NCBI RefSeq assembly: GCF_000737705.1
Contig: NZ_JPRH01000004.1
Coordinates: 496,001-560,000, forward strand
Direction: 5' to 3'
Length of the DNA: 64,000 nt
DNA from: Chryseobacterium soli
GTDB lineage: Bacteria; Bacteroidota; Bacteroidia; Flavobacteriales; Weeksellaceae
A program made the position numbers and the translations under genes. The notes beneath the pieces were generated by a model. It did no database searches, was not told the DNA's origin, and saw only the letters and a list, made by a program, of their open reading frames with translations. Positions 42,011 to 51,745 of the stretch are shown piece by piece; within the stretch, counting starts at the first letter, position 1, and every line of letters begins with the position of its first letter.

Positions 42011-43222
42011 TTAAAACAAAGACAGCTGAATGTCGTTCGGTTTTTTAGGTTTTACGGCATCTCCGAAAACGGTTTTTCCACCAAATTTCCATGAATTCTG
42101 TCTTTCTTCTTCTATCACTTGTTGGATATCGAAATCCGGAGTGAAATCTTTTTCTGTTTCAGCAACAATCTGATGGAGTTTGTTCAAAGTTTTCAATTTG
42201 TCAGAATTTCCCAATTTCGATTTTTCAATACCTGTTCTGAGAATCTGAATACTTTCATCATATACATTGGTCGGAACCGGAAACGGGTGTCCGTCTTTTC
42301 CACCATGGGCAAAAGAAAACCGTGCAGGATCATTAAATCTTGACGGTGCTCCGTGTATCACTTCACTTACCAACGCCAACGACTGCATGGTTCTGGGTCC
42401 TACTCCTTCCAATAACAACAGGTCCTCAAAGTTTTGAGGCTGCTGCTCGCGGGTAACATAAAGCAAAGCTCCCAATCTTTTCAGATCAACATCTGAAGCC
42501 CGGACATCATGATGCGCCGGCAGAATCAGTCTTGAAAAATCATTCATGATTTCTGCAGAATCGGTGTGAGAAATATCCAGAATACCTTTACGGTTGTCAG
42601 AGGCCTGCGCATCGGTAAGATTAAGGATTCGTCCTCTGGAAATCCCGTTGATTCCTGTATGAGGCTCTTCAATAAATGATTTTATATTTCCTGAGTGCCA
42701 ATGGTAACGTCTTGCCGTACCGTCTGATTCGTGCATTCCCTGCTGAACAACACTCCAGTTCCCGTTATCAGCCAGAATAAAATTATGCAGGTACAATTGA
42801 TATCCGTCCTGAATGGCTGTATTATCCACTTTTGCTGAAAGTTTACTGGCTTTTACGAGTTCTGTTCCATTTAACCCTGTTTTATCAGCAATCTGAATCA
42901 GTTCTGACGGAGTTTCTCTTGAGAATTTGCCCTTTCCACCACAGATATAAATTCCAAGCGATTGTGAATTGGGATTGATTGAGCGTTTCAAGGCGCCCAT
43001 CACAGAGGTTGTGATTCCAGAGGAATGCCAATCCATCCCCATTACAGCACCGAAACACTGAAACCAAAATGGATCTGCCAACCGCCTTAGAACCTCATCT
43101 TTCCCGTAATCCATTAAGATCACTTCGATCATGGAAAGTCCGAGAATAGACATACGTTCGTACAGCCATGGCGGTACTTTGCCATAGTGAAGGGGTAAAT
43201 CTGCTGTTCCTGATCGTTTCAT
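42011..43222 (-). CDS. DUF763 protein with C-terminal clamp-binding peptide
   Basis: 403 residues matching the DUF763 family (MKRSGTADLPLHYGKVPPWL; WHSSGITTSVMGALKRSINP; GIYICGGKGKFSRETPSELI; SFAHGGKDGHPFPVP). The family is poorly characterised and suspected to act in DNA metabolism. A helix-hairpin-helix-like segment lies near 267-290 (LLLLEGVGPRTMQSLALV), a motif that binds DNA backbone. The protein ends exactly in QLSLF, the canonical bacterial sliding-clamp (DnaN) binding pentapeptide. Together these suggest a clamp-tethered DNA-processing enzyme; that is inference. Confidence 0.88.
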   Translation of the reverse strand: MKRSGTADLPLHYGKVPPWLYERMSILGLSMIEVILMDYGKDEVLRRLADPFWFQCFGAVMGMDWHSSGITTSVMGALKRSINPNSQSLGIYICGGKGKFSRETPSELIQIADKTGLNGTELVKASKLSAKVDNTAIQDGYQLYLHNFILADNGNWSVVQQGMHESDGTARRYHWHSGNIKSFIEEPHTGINGISRGRILNLTDAQASDNRKGILDISHTDSAEIMNDFSRLILPAHHDVRASDVDLKRLGALLYVTREQQPQNFEDLLLLEGVGPRTMQSLALVSEVIHGAPSRFNDPARFSFAHGGKDGHPFPVPTNVYDESIQILRTGIEKSKLGNSDKLKTLNKLHQIVAETEKDFTPDFDIQQVIEEERQNSWKFGGKTVFGDAVKPKKPNDIQLSLF

Positions 43223-43314
43223 TATTGACTGTAAATTTAGCTTTAATACGGTAAAGTTTTGATGACCTTACTCAATGAAGTTTGAAATACTAAAGTAACG
43301 GGAATACCATTCCT

Positions 43315-43719
43315 TTATTCCGGAGAATACAATTTCAAATCCTGATGTTTGACGGTATCAAATTTTTCATTGAAAATAACTTTATTTCCGAAGGGATCAT
43401 GTACGGTAAAGGATATGGCATCATAAAATGTTTTTTCAAGTCCGGGACGGTTGTATTTGTAGTTTTTATCAATCAGTTGCTGATGATAATCCGCTACGCC
43501 TTCACCCAATATAAACACACTGCTTCCAGGAGTTGAATCCCCGTGATGTTCGCTTAAATGAAAAATGATATTGCCTTTTTTCACTTCCATATAAACGGGA
43601 GTATGGTCTTCGAAACGGTGTTCCCACATGATTTCAAAACCTAACCAATCGATATAGAATTCAATTGTTTTTTGGTAATCAAAAATTCTGAGAACCGGGA
43701 TAATCTGTTCAGCTTTCAT
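43315..43719 (-). CDS. VOC-family (glyoxalase superfamily) protein
   Basis: 134 residues: EQIIPVLRIFDYQKTIEFYI, DWLGFEIMWEHRFEDHTPVY, NIIFHLSEHHGDSTPGSSVF, and SFTVHDPFGNKVIFNE at the C-terminus. It matches the bleomycin-resistance/glyoxalase type (GFEIMWEHRF is characteristic of that subgroup). Likely binds a drug or small metabolite as a dimer. Confidence 0.85.
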   Translation of the reverse strand: MKAEQIIPVLRIFDYQKTIEFYIDWLGFEIMWEHRFEDHTPVYMEVKKGNIIFHLSEHHGDSTPGSSVFILGEGVADYHQQLIDKNYKYNRPGLEKTFYDAISFTVHDPFGNKVIFNEKFDTVKHQDLKLYSPE

Positions 43720-43733
43720 TGGATTTTACATTT

Positions 43734-44078
43734 TTAATGAGAAAGGATATTTACTATTTTTCCAAATGGGTCACGGACAAAGAATCTCCGGACTCCCCAG
43801 TCTTCATCAGTAATGTCATATGTTATTTCAAAACCGGAGGCCTTCATTTGTTCGTACACCTGATTCACTTCATCAACCTCAATGGAAAGATCCGGAACTT
43901 CGGTGTCATTACCACCCTGAACCGCAAAGCTGATCTGAACCTTTGCAGTTTCATCATTTCCAAATGTCCTGATCCATCCGTGATCCATCAGGAGTTCAAG
44001 TCCAAGTATCCGGTGATAAAATTCATCAGCTTTTGACAGGTCATCTGTCTGTATATTGGCTACAATTCTTTTTACCAT
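43734..44078 (-). CDS. VOC-family protein
   Basis: 114 residues. The start is set at ATG 44078 (MVKRIVANIQTDDLSKADEF); a longer frame to 44135 would run through the tpx terminator stem and is rejected. Motifs: YHRILGLELLMDHGWIRTFG and DEDWGVRRFFVRDPFGKIVN. Glyoxalase-like fold; substrate unknown. It is 14 bases from the next VOC gene, so the two are co-transcribed. Confidence 0.85.
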   Translation of the reverse strand: MVKRIVANIQTDDLSKADEFYHRILGLELLMDHGWIRTFGNDETAKVQISFAVQGGNDTEVPDLSIEVDEVNQVYEQMKASGFEITYDITDEDWGVRRFFVRDPFGKIVNILSH

Positions 44079-44109
44079 TTCAAAAAAATTAGAAATTCTT
44101 ACTGCTGAA

Positions 44110-44143
44110 AAAGCCCTGCAAAATGAAACTTCCACAGGGCTTT
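44110..44143 (-). terminator. Terminator of tpx
   Basis: AAAGCCCTG and CAGGGCTTT form a stem with a 16-base loop; reading the minus strand a T-run follows. Confidence 0.75.
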
Positions 44144-44162
44144 ATGAAATTTTATGGTTTAT

Positions 44163-44660
44163 TTATTTCAATGCTTCAATGGCTGCAATGTAATTAGGTT
44201 CATCTGCAATTTCAGAAACCTGCTCTGTGTATACCACTTTGTTGTCTGCATCCGTTACAATTACTGCACGGCTCAATAACCCCTGCAATGGAGAATCGGT
44301 AATAGTTACCTGATAATCGTCTCCGAAACTGCTTCTGAAATCTGAAAGAGTTTCTACGTTATTAAGGCCTTCTGCTGCACAAAATCTACCTAATGCAAAT
44401 GGTAAATCTTTAGAAACGTTGATTACTACGGCATTATCTAATTTAGAAGCTTCTTCATTGAATTTTCTTGTAGAAGCCGCACACGTTGGAGTATCAATAC
44501 TTGGAAAAATATTGAACACTTTTTTCTTTCCATCAAAATTTGAAAGCGTTTTTACATTCAATCCTGAATCTACCAGTGCAAAATCGTTAATCGTTGTTCC
44601 CACAGATGGTAATGTTCCTATTGTATGTACTTCGTTTCCTTTTAATGTAATATTTGACAT
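44163..44660 (-). CDS. tpx: Thiol peroxidase (atypical 2-Cys peroxiredoxin), cytoplasmic
   Basis: 165 residues from ATG 44660; a TTG eight codons earlier is rejected because the Tpx family starts MSNITLKG. Peroxidatic Cys60 lies in FPSIDTPTCAASTRKFN and resolving Cys94 in FALGRFCAAEGLNNV. It reduces peroxides using thioredoxin. A second, exported copy is at 58492. Monocistronic with its own terminator. Confidence 0.95.
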   Translation of the reverse strand: MSNITLKGNEVHTIGTLPSVGTTINDFALVDSGLNVKTLSNFDGKKKVFNIFPSIDTPTCAASTRKFNEEASKLDNAVVINVSKDLPFALGRFCAAEGLNNVETLSDFRSSFGDDYQVTITDSPLQGLLSRAVIVTDADNKVVYTEQVSEIADEPNYIAAIEALK

Positions 44661-44794
44661 AATATATCTTTTTAAGTTTTTCAAATTTACTCAAATTAGA
44701 TATTTTTTCTATTGAAGTAAAGGTTAAATAATTCTTAAAGTGAAATAAAACATCTGCTTCCTACCATCATACGGTAATCTGAGGAAATCATATG

Positions 44795-44936
44795 AAAAAA
44801 CCTGAATGACGGACTTTTTGATATTGATGGTGCCAATATTACTTTTCCCAACCTTACGAGCACTCCGAAAAATCATAAAATTGAATTCACTATAAATTTT
44901 GACGGTACCGGAGCGTATGCAATCACACATATATAA
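44795..44936 (+). pseudogene. Decayed 3' end of a coding sequence
   Basis: A frame following TGA at 44791-44793 reads KNLNDGLFDIDGANITFPNL then TSTPKNHKIEFTINFDGTGA and YAITHI before TAA at 44934-44936. It looks like the C-terminal end of a beta-rich exported protein but has no start codon, and the frame upstream contains stops. A terminator follows at 44941. It is best explained as a remnant whose 5' part was deleted or frameshifted; the parent family is not recognised. Confidence 0.4.
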
Positions 44937-44940
44937 ATTT

Positions 44941-44965
44941 AAAGAGGCCTATACCTCTTTTTTTT
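44941..44965 (+). terminator. Terminator after the gene remnant
   Basis: AAAGAGG pairs with CCTCTTT, a short loop, and the T-run continues. Confidence 0.7.
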
Positions 44966-44998
44966 ATGGAAATACCTTTATAAAACAATCATATTTAG

Positions 44999-45006
44999 TA
45001 AATTTG
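44999..45006 (+). promoter_or_regulatory. -7 promoter element of icd
   Basis: TAAATTTG matches TAnnTTTG exactly, 36 bases before the ATG at 45043, giving a leader of about 30 bases. Confidence 0.6.
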
Positions 45007-45009
45007 TGA

Positions 45010-47262
<2,253 letters not shown>

Positions 47263-47282
47263 TTGTCAACATTCACATATAT

Positions 47283-47310
47283 AAAAAAGCACCTTTTCAG
47301 GTGCTTTTTT
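47283..47310 (+). terminator. Terminator of icd
   Basis: AAAAAAGCACC and GGTGCTTTTTT form a stem with a 6-base loop ending in a T-run. Confidence 0.85.
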
Positions 47311-47419
47311 GTTTTTACTATAAATTTAGGCTAAAGCCATTGGAATTTATAAAAGCAGAACGGACTAAAGTCCGTTTCTATTGAATATTCTTGATGGATT
47401 CCGTAATGGTTTATTCTGA

Positions 47420-48412
47420 TTAATTCGTGAAACTTTCTGCGATCCATTCAAACTCATTATTCTTGGTTTTTGTAAAACCGAGTCCCGGCCATGGCAAATG
47501 GTATGATAAAGCTCTTGTTTTTGTCTCTGCTAATTGTTTAAGCAGTTTTTTACGGGATGCTATAGCAATGTCTAAATCGGTATCTCCAAAATAGCCCCAT
47601 TCCGGGTGAGGAAATAAGATCACATCAGAATGTATCAAATCTGCAATATACAACAGCTTTTCTGTGCCAGATGCAATAGCAACCGTTGTCAATCCCGGAG
47701 TATGGCCCGGCGCTAACTGAAAACTGAAATTTTCATACAGCGTTTTATCCAGTTCATAAAACTTTAGTTTCGGCTTTATGAGTTTTAATACTTTCTGAAT
47801 GGAAGGAATAATCTGTTGAATCACTTCCGGATATTTACTCAGTTCGCTATTTTTAAAATCTTTAGCACTAGCCTGCATCCAAAAATCATATTCAATTCTT
47901 GAAATAAAAAGATTGGCATTGGGGAAAACCAATTTATCCTGCTTATCTACAACTCCGCCAATATGATCAGGATGCGCATGGGAAATAAATACATCTGTAA
48001 TTTCTGCCGGAGAAAAACCTGCTTTTTTCAAGCTTTTCAGTACAAATCCGGTTCTTTCATCAGCAAAAATACCCATTCCTGTATCCATAAGAATCAGGCG
48101 GTTCTTTGTTTTGACAAGGAGTACATTCATTGCCATGTCAATATACTCCTCGGAACGGAAGCTATCTTTGAGAAGTGCCTTCAGTTCAGAAAGATTTCCT
48201 CGCGGAGCAAAAGATTTCAAATTTTTCTCATGGATATAACCATCAGTAAGGATAAACAACTCTAAGTCGCCTAATTGAACCTTTTTATATCCTGAAAGAT
48301 CATCTTCAGAAGAGGATGAAAGTTCTTTGGTTTCAGCAAAAGTATTTGAAAATGGAATGATACTGAACGCTCCTGCGAGCAATCCGGTTTTTAAAAGTTC
48401 TCTTCTATTCAT
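47420..48412 (-). CDS. Exported MBL-fold metallo-hydrolase
   Basis: 330 residues. The N-terminus NRRELLKTGLLAGAFSIIPF resembles a Tat-type (twin-Arg) or Sec signal. The metallo-beta-lactamase fold then shows NVLLVKTKNRLILMDTGMGI, the metal site HAHPDHIGG, later Hs at LAPGHTPGLTTVAIAS and the Asp in LLYIADLIHSD. Related enzymes include lactonases and other hydrolases; the substrate is not predictable. The terminal LPWPGLGF is typical of the YcbL/AHL-lactonase-like group. It lies alone, upstream of the aldo/keto reductase gene. Confidence 0.85.
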   Translation of the reverse strand: MNRRELLKTGLLAGAFSIIPFSNTFAETKELSSSSEDDLSGYKKVQLGDLELFILTDGYIHEKNLKSFAPRGNLSELKALLKDSFRSEEYIDMAMNVLLVKTKNRLILMDTGMGIFADERTGFVLKSLKKAGFSPAEITDVFISHAHPDHIGGVVDKQDKLVFPNANLFISRIEYDFWMQASAKDFKNSELSKYPEVIQQIIPSIQKVLKLIKPKLKFYELDKTLYENFSFQLAPGHTPGLTTVAIASGTEKLLYIADLIHSDVILFPHPEWGYFGDTDLDIAIASRKKLLKQLAETKTRALSYHLPWPGLGFTKTKNNEFEWIAESFTN

Positions 48413-48584
48413 AATGTATGTGTTTTTTTATTTTTATGATCATTACAATAAGCAGATCCTACATTTACAACATGTATTGGTTGGAAATCTAAGGATGTAT
48501 AAAAATGGCTATTTCAACTATAATATCAGTATAAAATCCAGATTCCCAATATCAGTTATCGGGAATCTAAATTTTATTGTTTTT

Positions 48585-49586
48585 TTAATTATTAACCAAT
48601 TTCATAGAGCCTTCGCTGTATCTTTCTCCAATATTAGGGTATTTTTTCAGGATAGCATCAATGGTTTGTAAATCGTCCTGAGAAAGATCAATATTCACTG
48701 CTGCAATATTTTCTTCCAAATACTTAATACGTTTGGTTCCCGGAATCGGAATAATATCATCTCCCTGGTTCAATACCCAGGCAAGTGCCAGTTGTGTCCC
48801 TTTTACTCCTTTAGAAGCTGCAAAGTCATTAAATTCCTTAGCCAGATTTCTGTTGTTTTCCAAACTTTCATTCTGATAACGCGGCAGCGATTTTCTGAAA
48901 TCATCATCACCAAATTTCTCAGTTTCATTGATATTAGCAAAAAGTCCTCTTGCTAACGGTGAATAAGGCACCAACGTAATTCCAAGCTCTCTGATCGTCG
49001 GCAAAATCTCTTTTTCAACATCTTTGGTCAGGATAGAATATTCGGACTGTAATGCGGCAATAGGATGAATTGCATTAGCTTTTCTGATAGATTCAGGCGA
49101 TGCTTCCGATAAACCAAGATATTTAACTTTCCCTGCTTTTACCAGCTCAGCCATTGCTCCTACCGTTTCCTCAACAGGAATATTCGGGTCTACTCTATGC
49201 GCATAATAAAGATCTATGGTGTCAATCTTCAATCTTTGAAGACTAAGATCTACAGCCTGCTTGATCCATTCCGGTGAGCCGTCAAAATAAGTTCCCGGAG
49301 CTGAACTGTGACTTGCTTTACCATCCATGAATCTAAATCCAAATTTAGTTGCAATGAAAATCTTGTCACGGTTAGGTACCAAAACTTTAGAAATCAGTTT
49401 TTCATTTTCTCCATTGGCATACATATCTGCTGTATCCCAAAAATTGACTCCCAGATCAAGAGCTTTGTGTAATGTATTGATGTTTTCCTGTTCATCTGCA
49501 GGGCCATAAGCAAAGCTCATTCCCATACATCCCAATCCAATAGCTGATAACTGCTCTCCTGTGTTTCCTAATTTTTTAAATTTCAT
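48585..49586 (-). CDS. Aldo/keto reductase
   Basis: 333 residues, TIM-barrel NADPH oxidoreductase of the AKR11-13 type. Catalytic tetrad visible: Asp and Tyr in FWDTADMYANGENEKLI, Lys in DKIFIATKFGFRF, His in DLYYAHRVDPN. The C-terminal cofactor segment is IIPIPGTKRIKYLEENIAAV. It reduces carbonyl compounds. The promoter carries the AraC-type direct repeats at 49651-49681, and the regulator gene is directly upstream, so it is the likely regulated target. Confidence 0.92.
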   Translation of the reverse strand: MKFKKLGNTGEQLSAIGLGCMGMSFAYGPADEQENINTLHKALDLGVNFWDTADMYANGENEKLISKVLVPNRDKIFIATKFGFRFMDGKASHSSAPGTYFDGSPEWIKQAVDLSLQRLKIDTIDLYYAHRVDPNIPVEETVGAMAELVKAGKVKYLGLSEASPESIRKANAIHPIAALQSEYSILTKDVEKEILPTIRELGITLVPYSPLARGLFANINETEKFGDDDFRKSLPRYQNESLENNRNLAKEFNDFAASKGVKGTQLALAWVLNQGDDIIPIPGTKRIKYLEENIAAVNIDLSQDDLQTIDAILKKYPNIGERYSEGSMKLVNN

Positions 49587-49614
49587 GATAGTCTGTGATT
49601 TTAAATTTACAGGA

Positions 49615-49622
49615 CAAAATTA
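49615..49622 (-). promoter_or_regulatory. -7 promoter element of the aldo/keto reductase gene
   Basis: On the minus strand TAATTTTG matches TAnnTTTG exactly, 28 bases before the start at 49586. Confidence 0.6.
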
Positions 49623-49650
49623 GGACAAGAGTTTTCTATTGTTGATATAG

Positions 49651-49681
49651 AATTCAAACTAAGAATTATAAAATTCAAACA
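49651..49681 (-). promoter_or_regulatory. AraC-type operator upstream of the aldo/keto reductase
   Basis: On the minus strand GTTTGAATT occurs twice in direct orientation 21 bases apart. The upstream copy sits in an 18-base string (AATTATAAAATTCAAACA on plus, 49664-49681) that is repeated exactly before the regulator gene. The position just upstream of the -7 box is that of an AraC-family activator site. It overlaps the regulator's stop codon. Confidence 0.6.
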
Positions 49682-50586
49682 AGACTGGCTCTTAATGCAT
49701 TTGGAGTAGATCCGGTTTGCTTTTTAAAATAATTGGTAAAATAGGCAGGCTCTTCAAATCCTAATCCATAAGCGATTTCAGAGATATTCCAATCGGTGTG
49801 TATCAGCAGGGCATTTGCTTCCTGTATAATTCTTGAGGTAATCTGCTGGGTAGTGGTTTTCCCGGTAATCTCTTTTACAGAGCGGTTTAGAGAATTTACA
49901 TGAACAGAAAGGCTTTCAGCATAATCATTGGGTGTCTTTAATTTTAAGAAAGCTTCAGGACTGTCAATAGGAAACTGTCTTTCAAGCAATTCCATAAACA
50001 AAGAGGCTACTTTCTGGGAAGCATTCTGATAAGGTTCGAAACTTTCTGCAGGATTCATTTTCATCGTTTCATGGATCAAAAGATGAAGATAGGCACGAAG
50101 CATATCGTATTTATGCATATAATCCGACTGAATTTCAGCCATCATTTTAATGAAAATTTCTGAAACAGATTGTTGCTGGAGTTCATCAACAAAAAAGATC
50201 GGAGTTCCTCCTATTTTAAACAGTTGAGAATCCTGAATATGCCCTAAACGGTTACCATTCTGCAGAAACTGATCGGTAAAGAGGCAAAACCATCCGGTCT
50301 GGTCTTCGTCTTCTCCTTCCCACGAATAGGGAATTACAGGATTGGAAAACAACAATGCAGGCCTGTCTACGTATATCCATTTATCTGCATAATGAAGTTT
50401 TCCTTTACCTATGATTAAAGAGATCTTATAATAATCTCTCCTGCTGTAAGGCGTAACCAACGCACAATCATCTCTGGAAAAAACATTAAAATGTCCTAAT
50501 CCCCCATGAGCATTAGCAAGACCGGTAGGAGAAACAGGGACCTGAGTCCTTGTATAAAATTGCTGTAAAGATTCTGTGGATTCCAT
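49675..50586 (-). CDS. AraC-family transcriptional regulator
   Basis: 303 residues. The N-terminal two-thirds is an effector-binding/cupin-like domain (YKISLIIGKGKLHYADKWIY, LLFSNPVIPYSWEGEDEDQT). The C-terminal 100 residues carry the two helix-turn-helix motifs (YAESLSVHVNSLNRSVKEIT and WNISEIAYGLGFEEPAYFTN, then YFKKQTGSTPNALRASL). It probably controls the aldo/keto reductase directly downstream and itself, as the same operator string occurs before both genes. The inducer is unknown. Confidence 0.92.
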   Translation of the reverse strand: MESTESLQQFYTRTQVPVSPTGLANAHGGLGHFNVFSRDDCALVTPYSRRDYYKISLIIGKGKLHYADKWIYVDRPALLFSNPVIPYSWEGEDEDQTGWFCLFTDQFLQNGNRLGHIQDSQLFKIGGTPIFFVDELQQQSVSEIFIKMMAEIQSDYMHKYDMLRAYLHLLIHETMKMNPAESFEPYQNASQKVASLFMELLERQFPIDSPEAFLKLKTPNDYAESLSVHVNSLNRSVKEITGKTTTQQITSRIIQEANALLIHTDWNISEIAYGLGFEEPAYFTNYFKKQTGSTPNALRASLV

Positions 50587-50590
50587 AGGT

Positions 50591-50611
50591 CAAAATTATA
50601 AAATTCAAACA
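50591..50611 (-). promoter_or_regulatory. Autoregulatory operator overlapping the promoter of the AraC gene
   Basis: The 18-base AATTATAAAATTCAAACA repeats here exactly (50594-50611). On the minus strand GTTTGAATT is followed directly by TAATTTTG (50598-50591), a perfect -7 match placed 4 bases before the ATG. The operator therefore touches the core promoter, which suits autorepression; the mRNA would be leaderless or nearly so. Confidence 0.55.
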
Positions 50612-50708
50612 GAAATTTATTAAAAAATCCAAATAATTTGATCCCATAAAAAATGACCGATCTTTCGACCGGCCACTAATAAATAATTGAATGTAGAGTG
50701 AATAGTGA

Positions 50709-51170
50709 TTAATGTCTGTGCCCATTGCCATTGCCATTACCATTGTCGTGGTCATTTTCATTGTCATGATCATACTTATGAGATTTAGCCTTTTTTTCCA
50801 TATGCTTATATCTCTTATCATTATTTTTATTTCTGTTGTATATGGCAGTAGGATTTTGTCCTTTGTAGTATTTTGTTTTGAACTTTGTGTATTTTTCCCG
50901 CCCCATAATTCTTTCGATTTCAGAATATCGGTCATCCCTCCATCTGTCCGGGTTGTGTACATACACTTTATTCCATGAATTGTAATCGTTATATCTGTCA
51001 TTTAGACTATACAACTGTTTGGTTTGTGTTGCTGAAAGAAGTAAATCTGCTGCAACCGTTTGCCAGTTGACATCTGAAATACTTCTTCTATAATCATTAT
51101 AATAATCTGACTGCGCATAGCTCAAACTAAATGTTCCAACCAATAATGCTGTTATGAATAATTTTTTCAT
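50709..51170 (-). CDS. Exported protein with His/Asp/Asn-rich tail
   Basis: 153 residues with a clean signal peptide (KKLFITALLVGTFSLSYAQ). A helical domain follows (VNWQTVAADLLLSATQTKQL, RYSEIERIMGREKYTKFKTK). The last ~40 residues are low complexity: basic (NKNNDKRYKHMEKKAKSHK) then DHDNENDHDNGNGNGNGHRH, coded by a degenerate CATTGCC/CATTGTC-type tandem repeat. The tail could bind divalent metals (Zn, Cu, Ni) in the periplasm. An overlapping frame at 50513-51001 is a shadow. Confidence 0.75.
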   Translation of the reverse strand: MKKLFITALLVGTFSLSYAQSDYYNDYRRSISDVNWQTVAADLLLSATQTKQLYSLNDRYNDYNSWNKVYVHNPDRWRDDRYSEIERIMGREKYTKFKTKYYKGQNPTAIYNRNKNNDKRYKHMEKKAKSHKYDHDNENDHDNGNGNGNGHRH

Positions 51171-51456
51171 CTTATTTAAATTTAATCTGCTGGTAAGATT
51201 TCAATTAAAATGCCAAATTCACAACACACATTCATAATCTTTGTTAAAAAAATCACAAGAGCTGGAAAACACCAGAAATTTTTAAAAATATTACAAGAAA
51301 AACAATGATTATGGCAAGTGATTAATACTAAAAATAAAATCTTTATTAAAAATATTTAAAATGTATTTCATTATCATTTTTAATTTGTAATTTTAAGAAA
51401 ATGAATTCATAAAAGAGTTTTCATTGTCATTTTAAATCAATCAAATCTCAATACTT
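51171..51456. other. Divergent intergenic region
   Basis: AT-rich; holds the promoters of the exported protein and of the GNAT gene. TTAATTTG near 51380-51387 approximates the -7 box. Nothing else was recognised. Confidence 0.35.
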
Positions 51457-51744
51457 ATGGAAAATTTAAAAATTGAAATATCTCCATACCAGGACGAACT
51501 GCAACTTTTAATTGATGATAAAAAAGCAGGCTATATGTCCATAAAAATTGATGGAAGATTATTGATCGTCTATTATACCAAATTAGACGAAGAGCGCGAG
51601 GGTAAAGGCTATGCTAAAATGCTTCTGGACGAATTGGTTAATTACGCTGAAGAAAAAGATCTGCTGGTAGATCCTGAATGTGATTTTGTAAGACAGCAGT
51701 TTGAGAACCACCCGGCGAGATATAAAGATATCTGGCACGCCTAA
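51457..51744 (+). CDS. GNAT-fold N-acetyltransferase (YjdJ-like)
   Basis: 95 residues of the short GNAT type (PF14542-like). Motif A is EEREGKGYAKMLLDELVNYA, with the acetyl-CoA-binding G-x-G-x-A loop, followed by the end DPECDFVRQQFENHPARYKD, the signature CDFVRQ...HPxY of this family. Substrate unknown; such small acetyltransferases are common stand-alone genes. It is convergent with and almost abuts the next gene (1-base gap). Confidence 0.9.
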   Translation: MENLKIEISPYQDELQLLIDDKKAGYMSIKIDGRLLIVYYTKLDEEREGKGYAKMLLDELVNYAEEKDLLVDPECDFVRQQFENHPARYKDIWHA

Positions 51745-51745
51745 C

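Noticed and set aside
44724..44930. A 68-residue minus frame upstream of tpx
   Set aside because: No motifs; it is antisense to the gene remnant ending at 44936.
50513..51001. A 162-codon minus-strand frame overlapping both the AraC gene and the exported His/Asp-rich protein
   Set aside because: It lacks a coherent protein pattern; the overlapping frame at 50709-51170 has a clean signal peptide and is the real gene.
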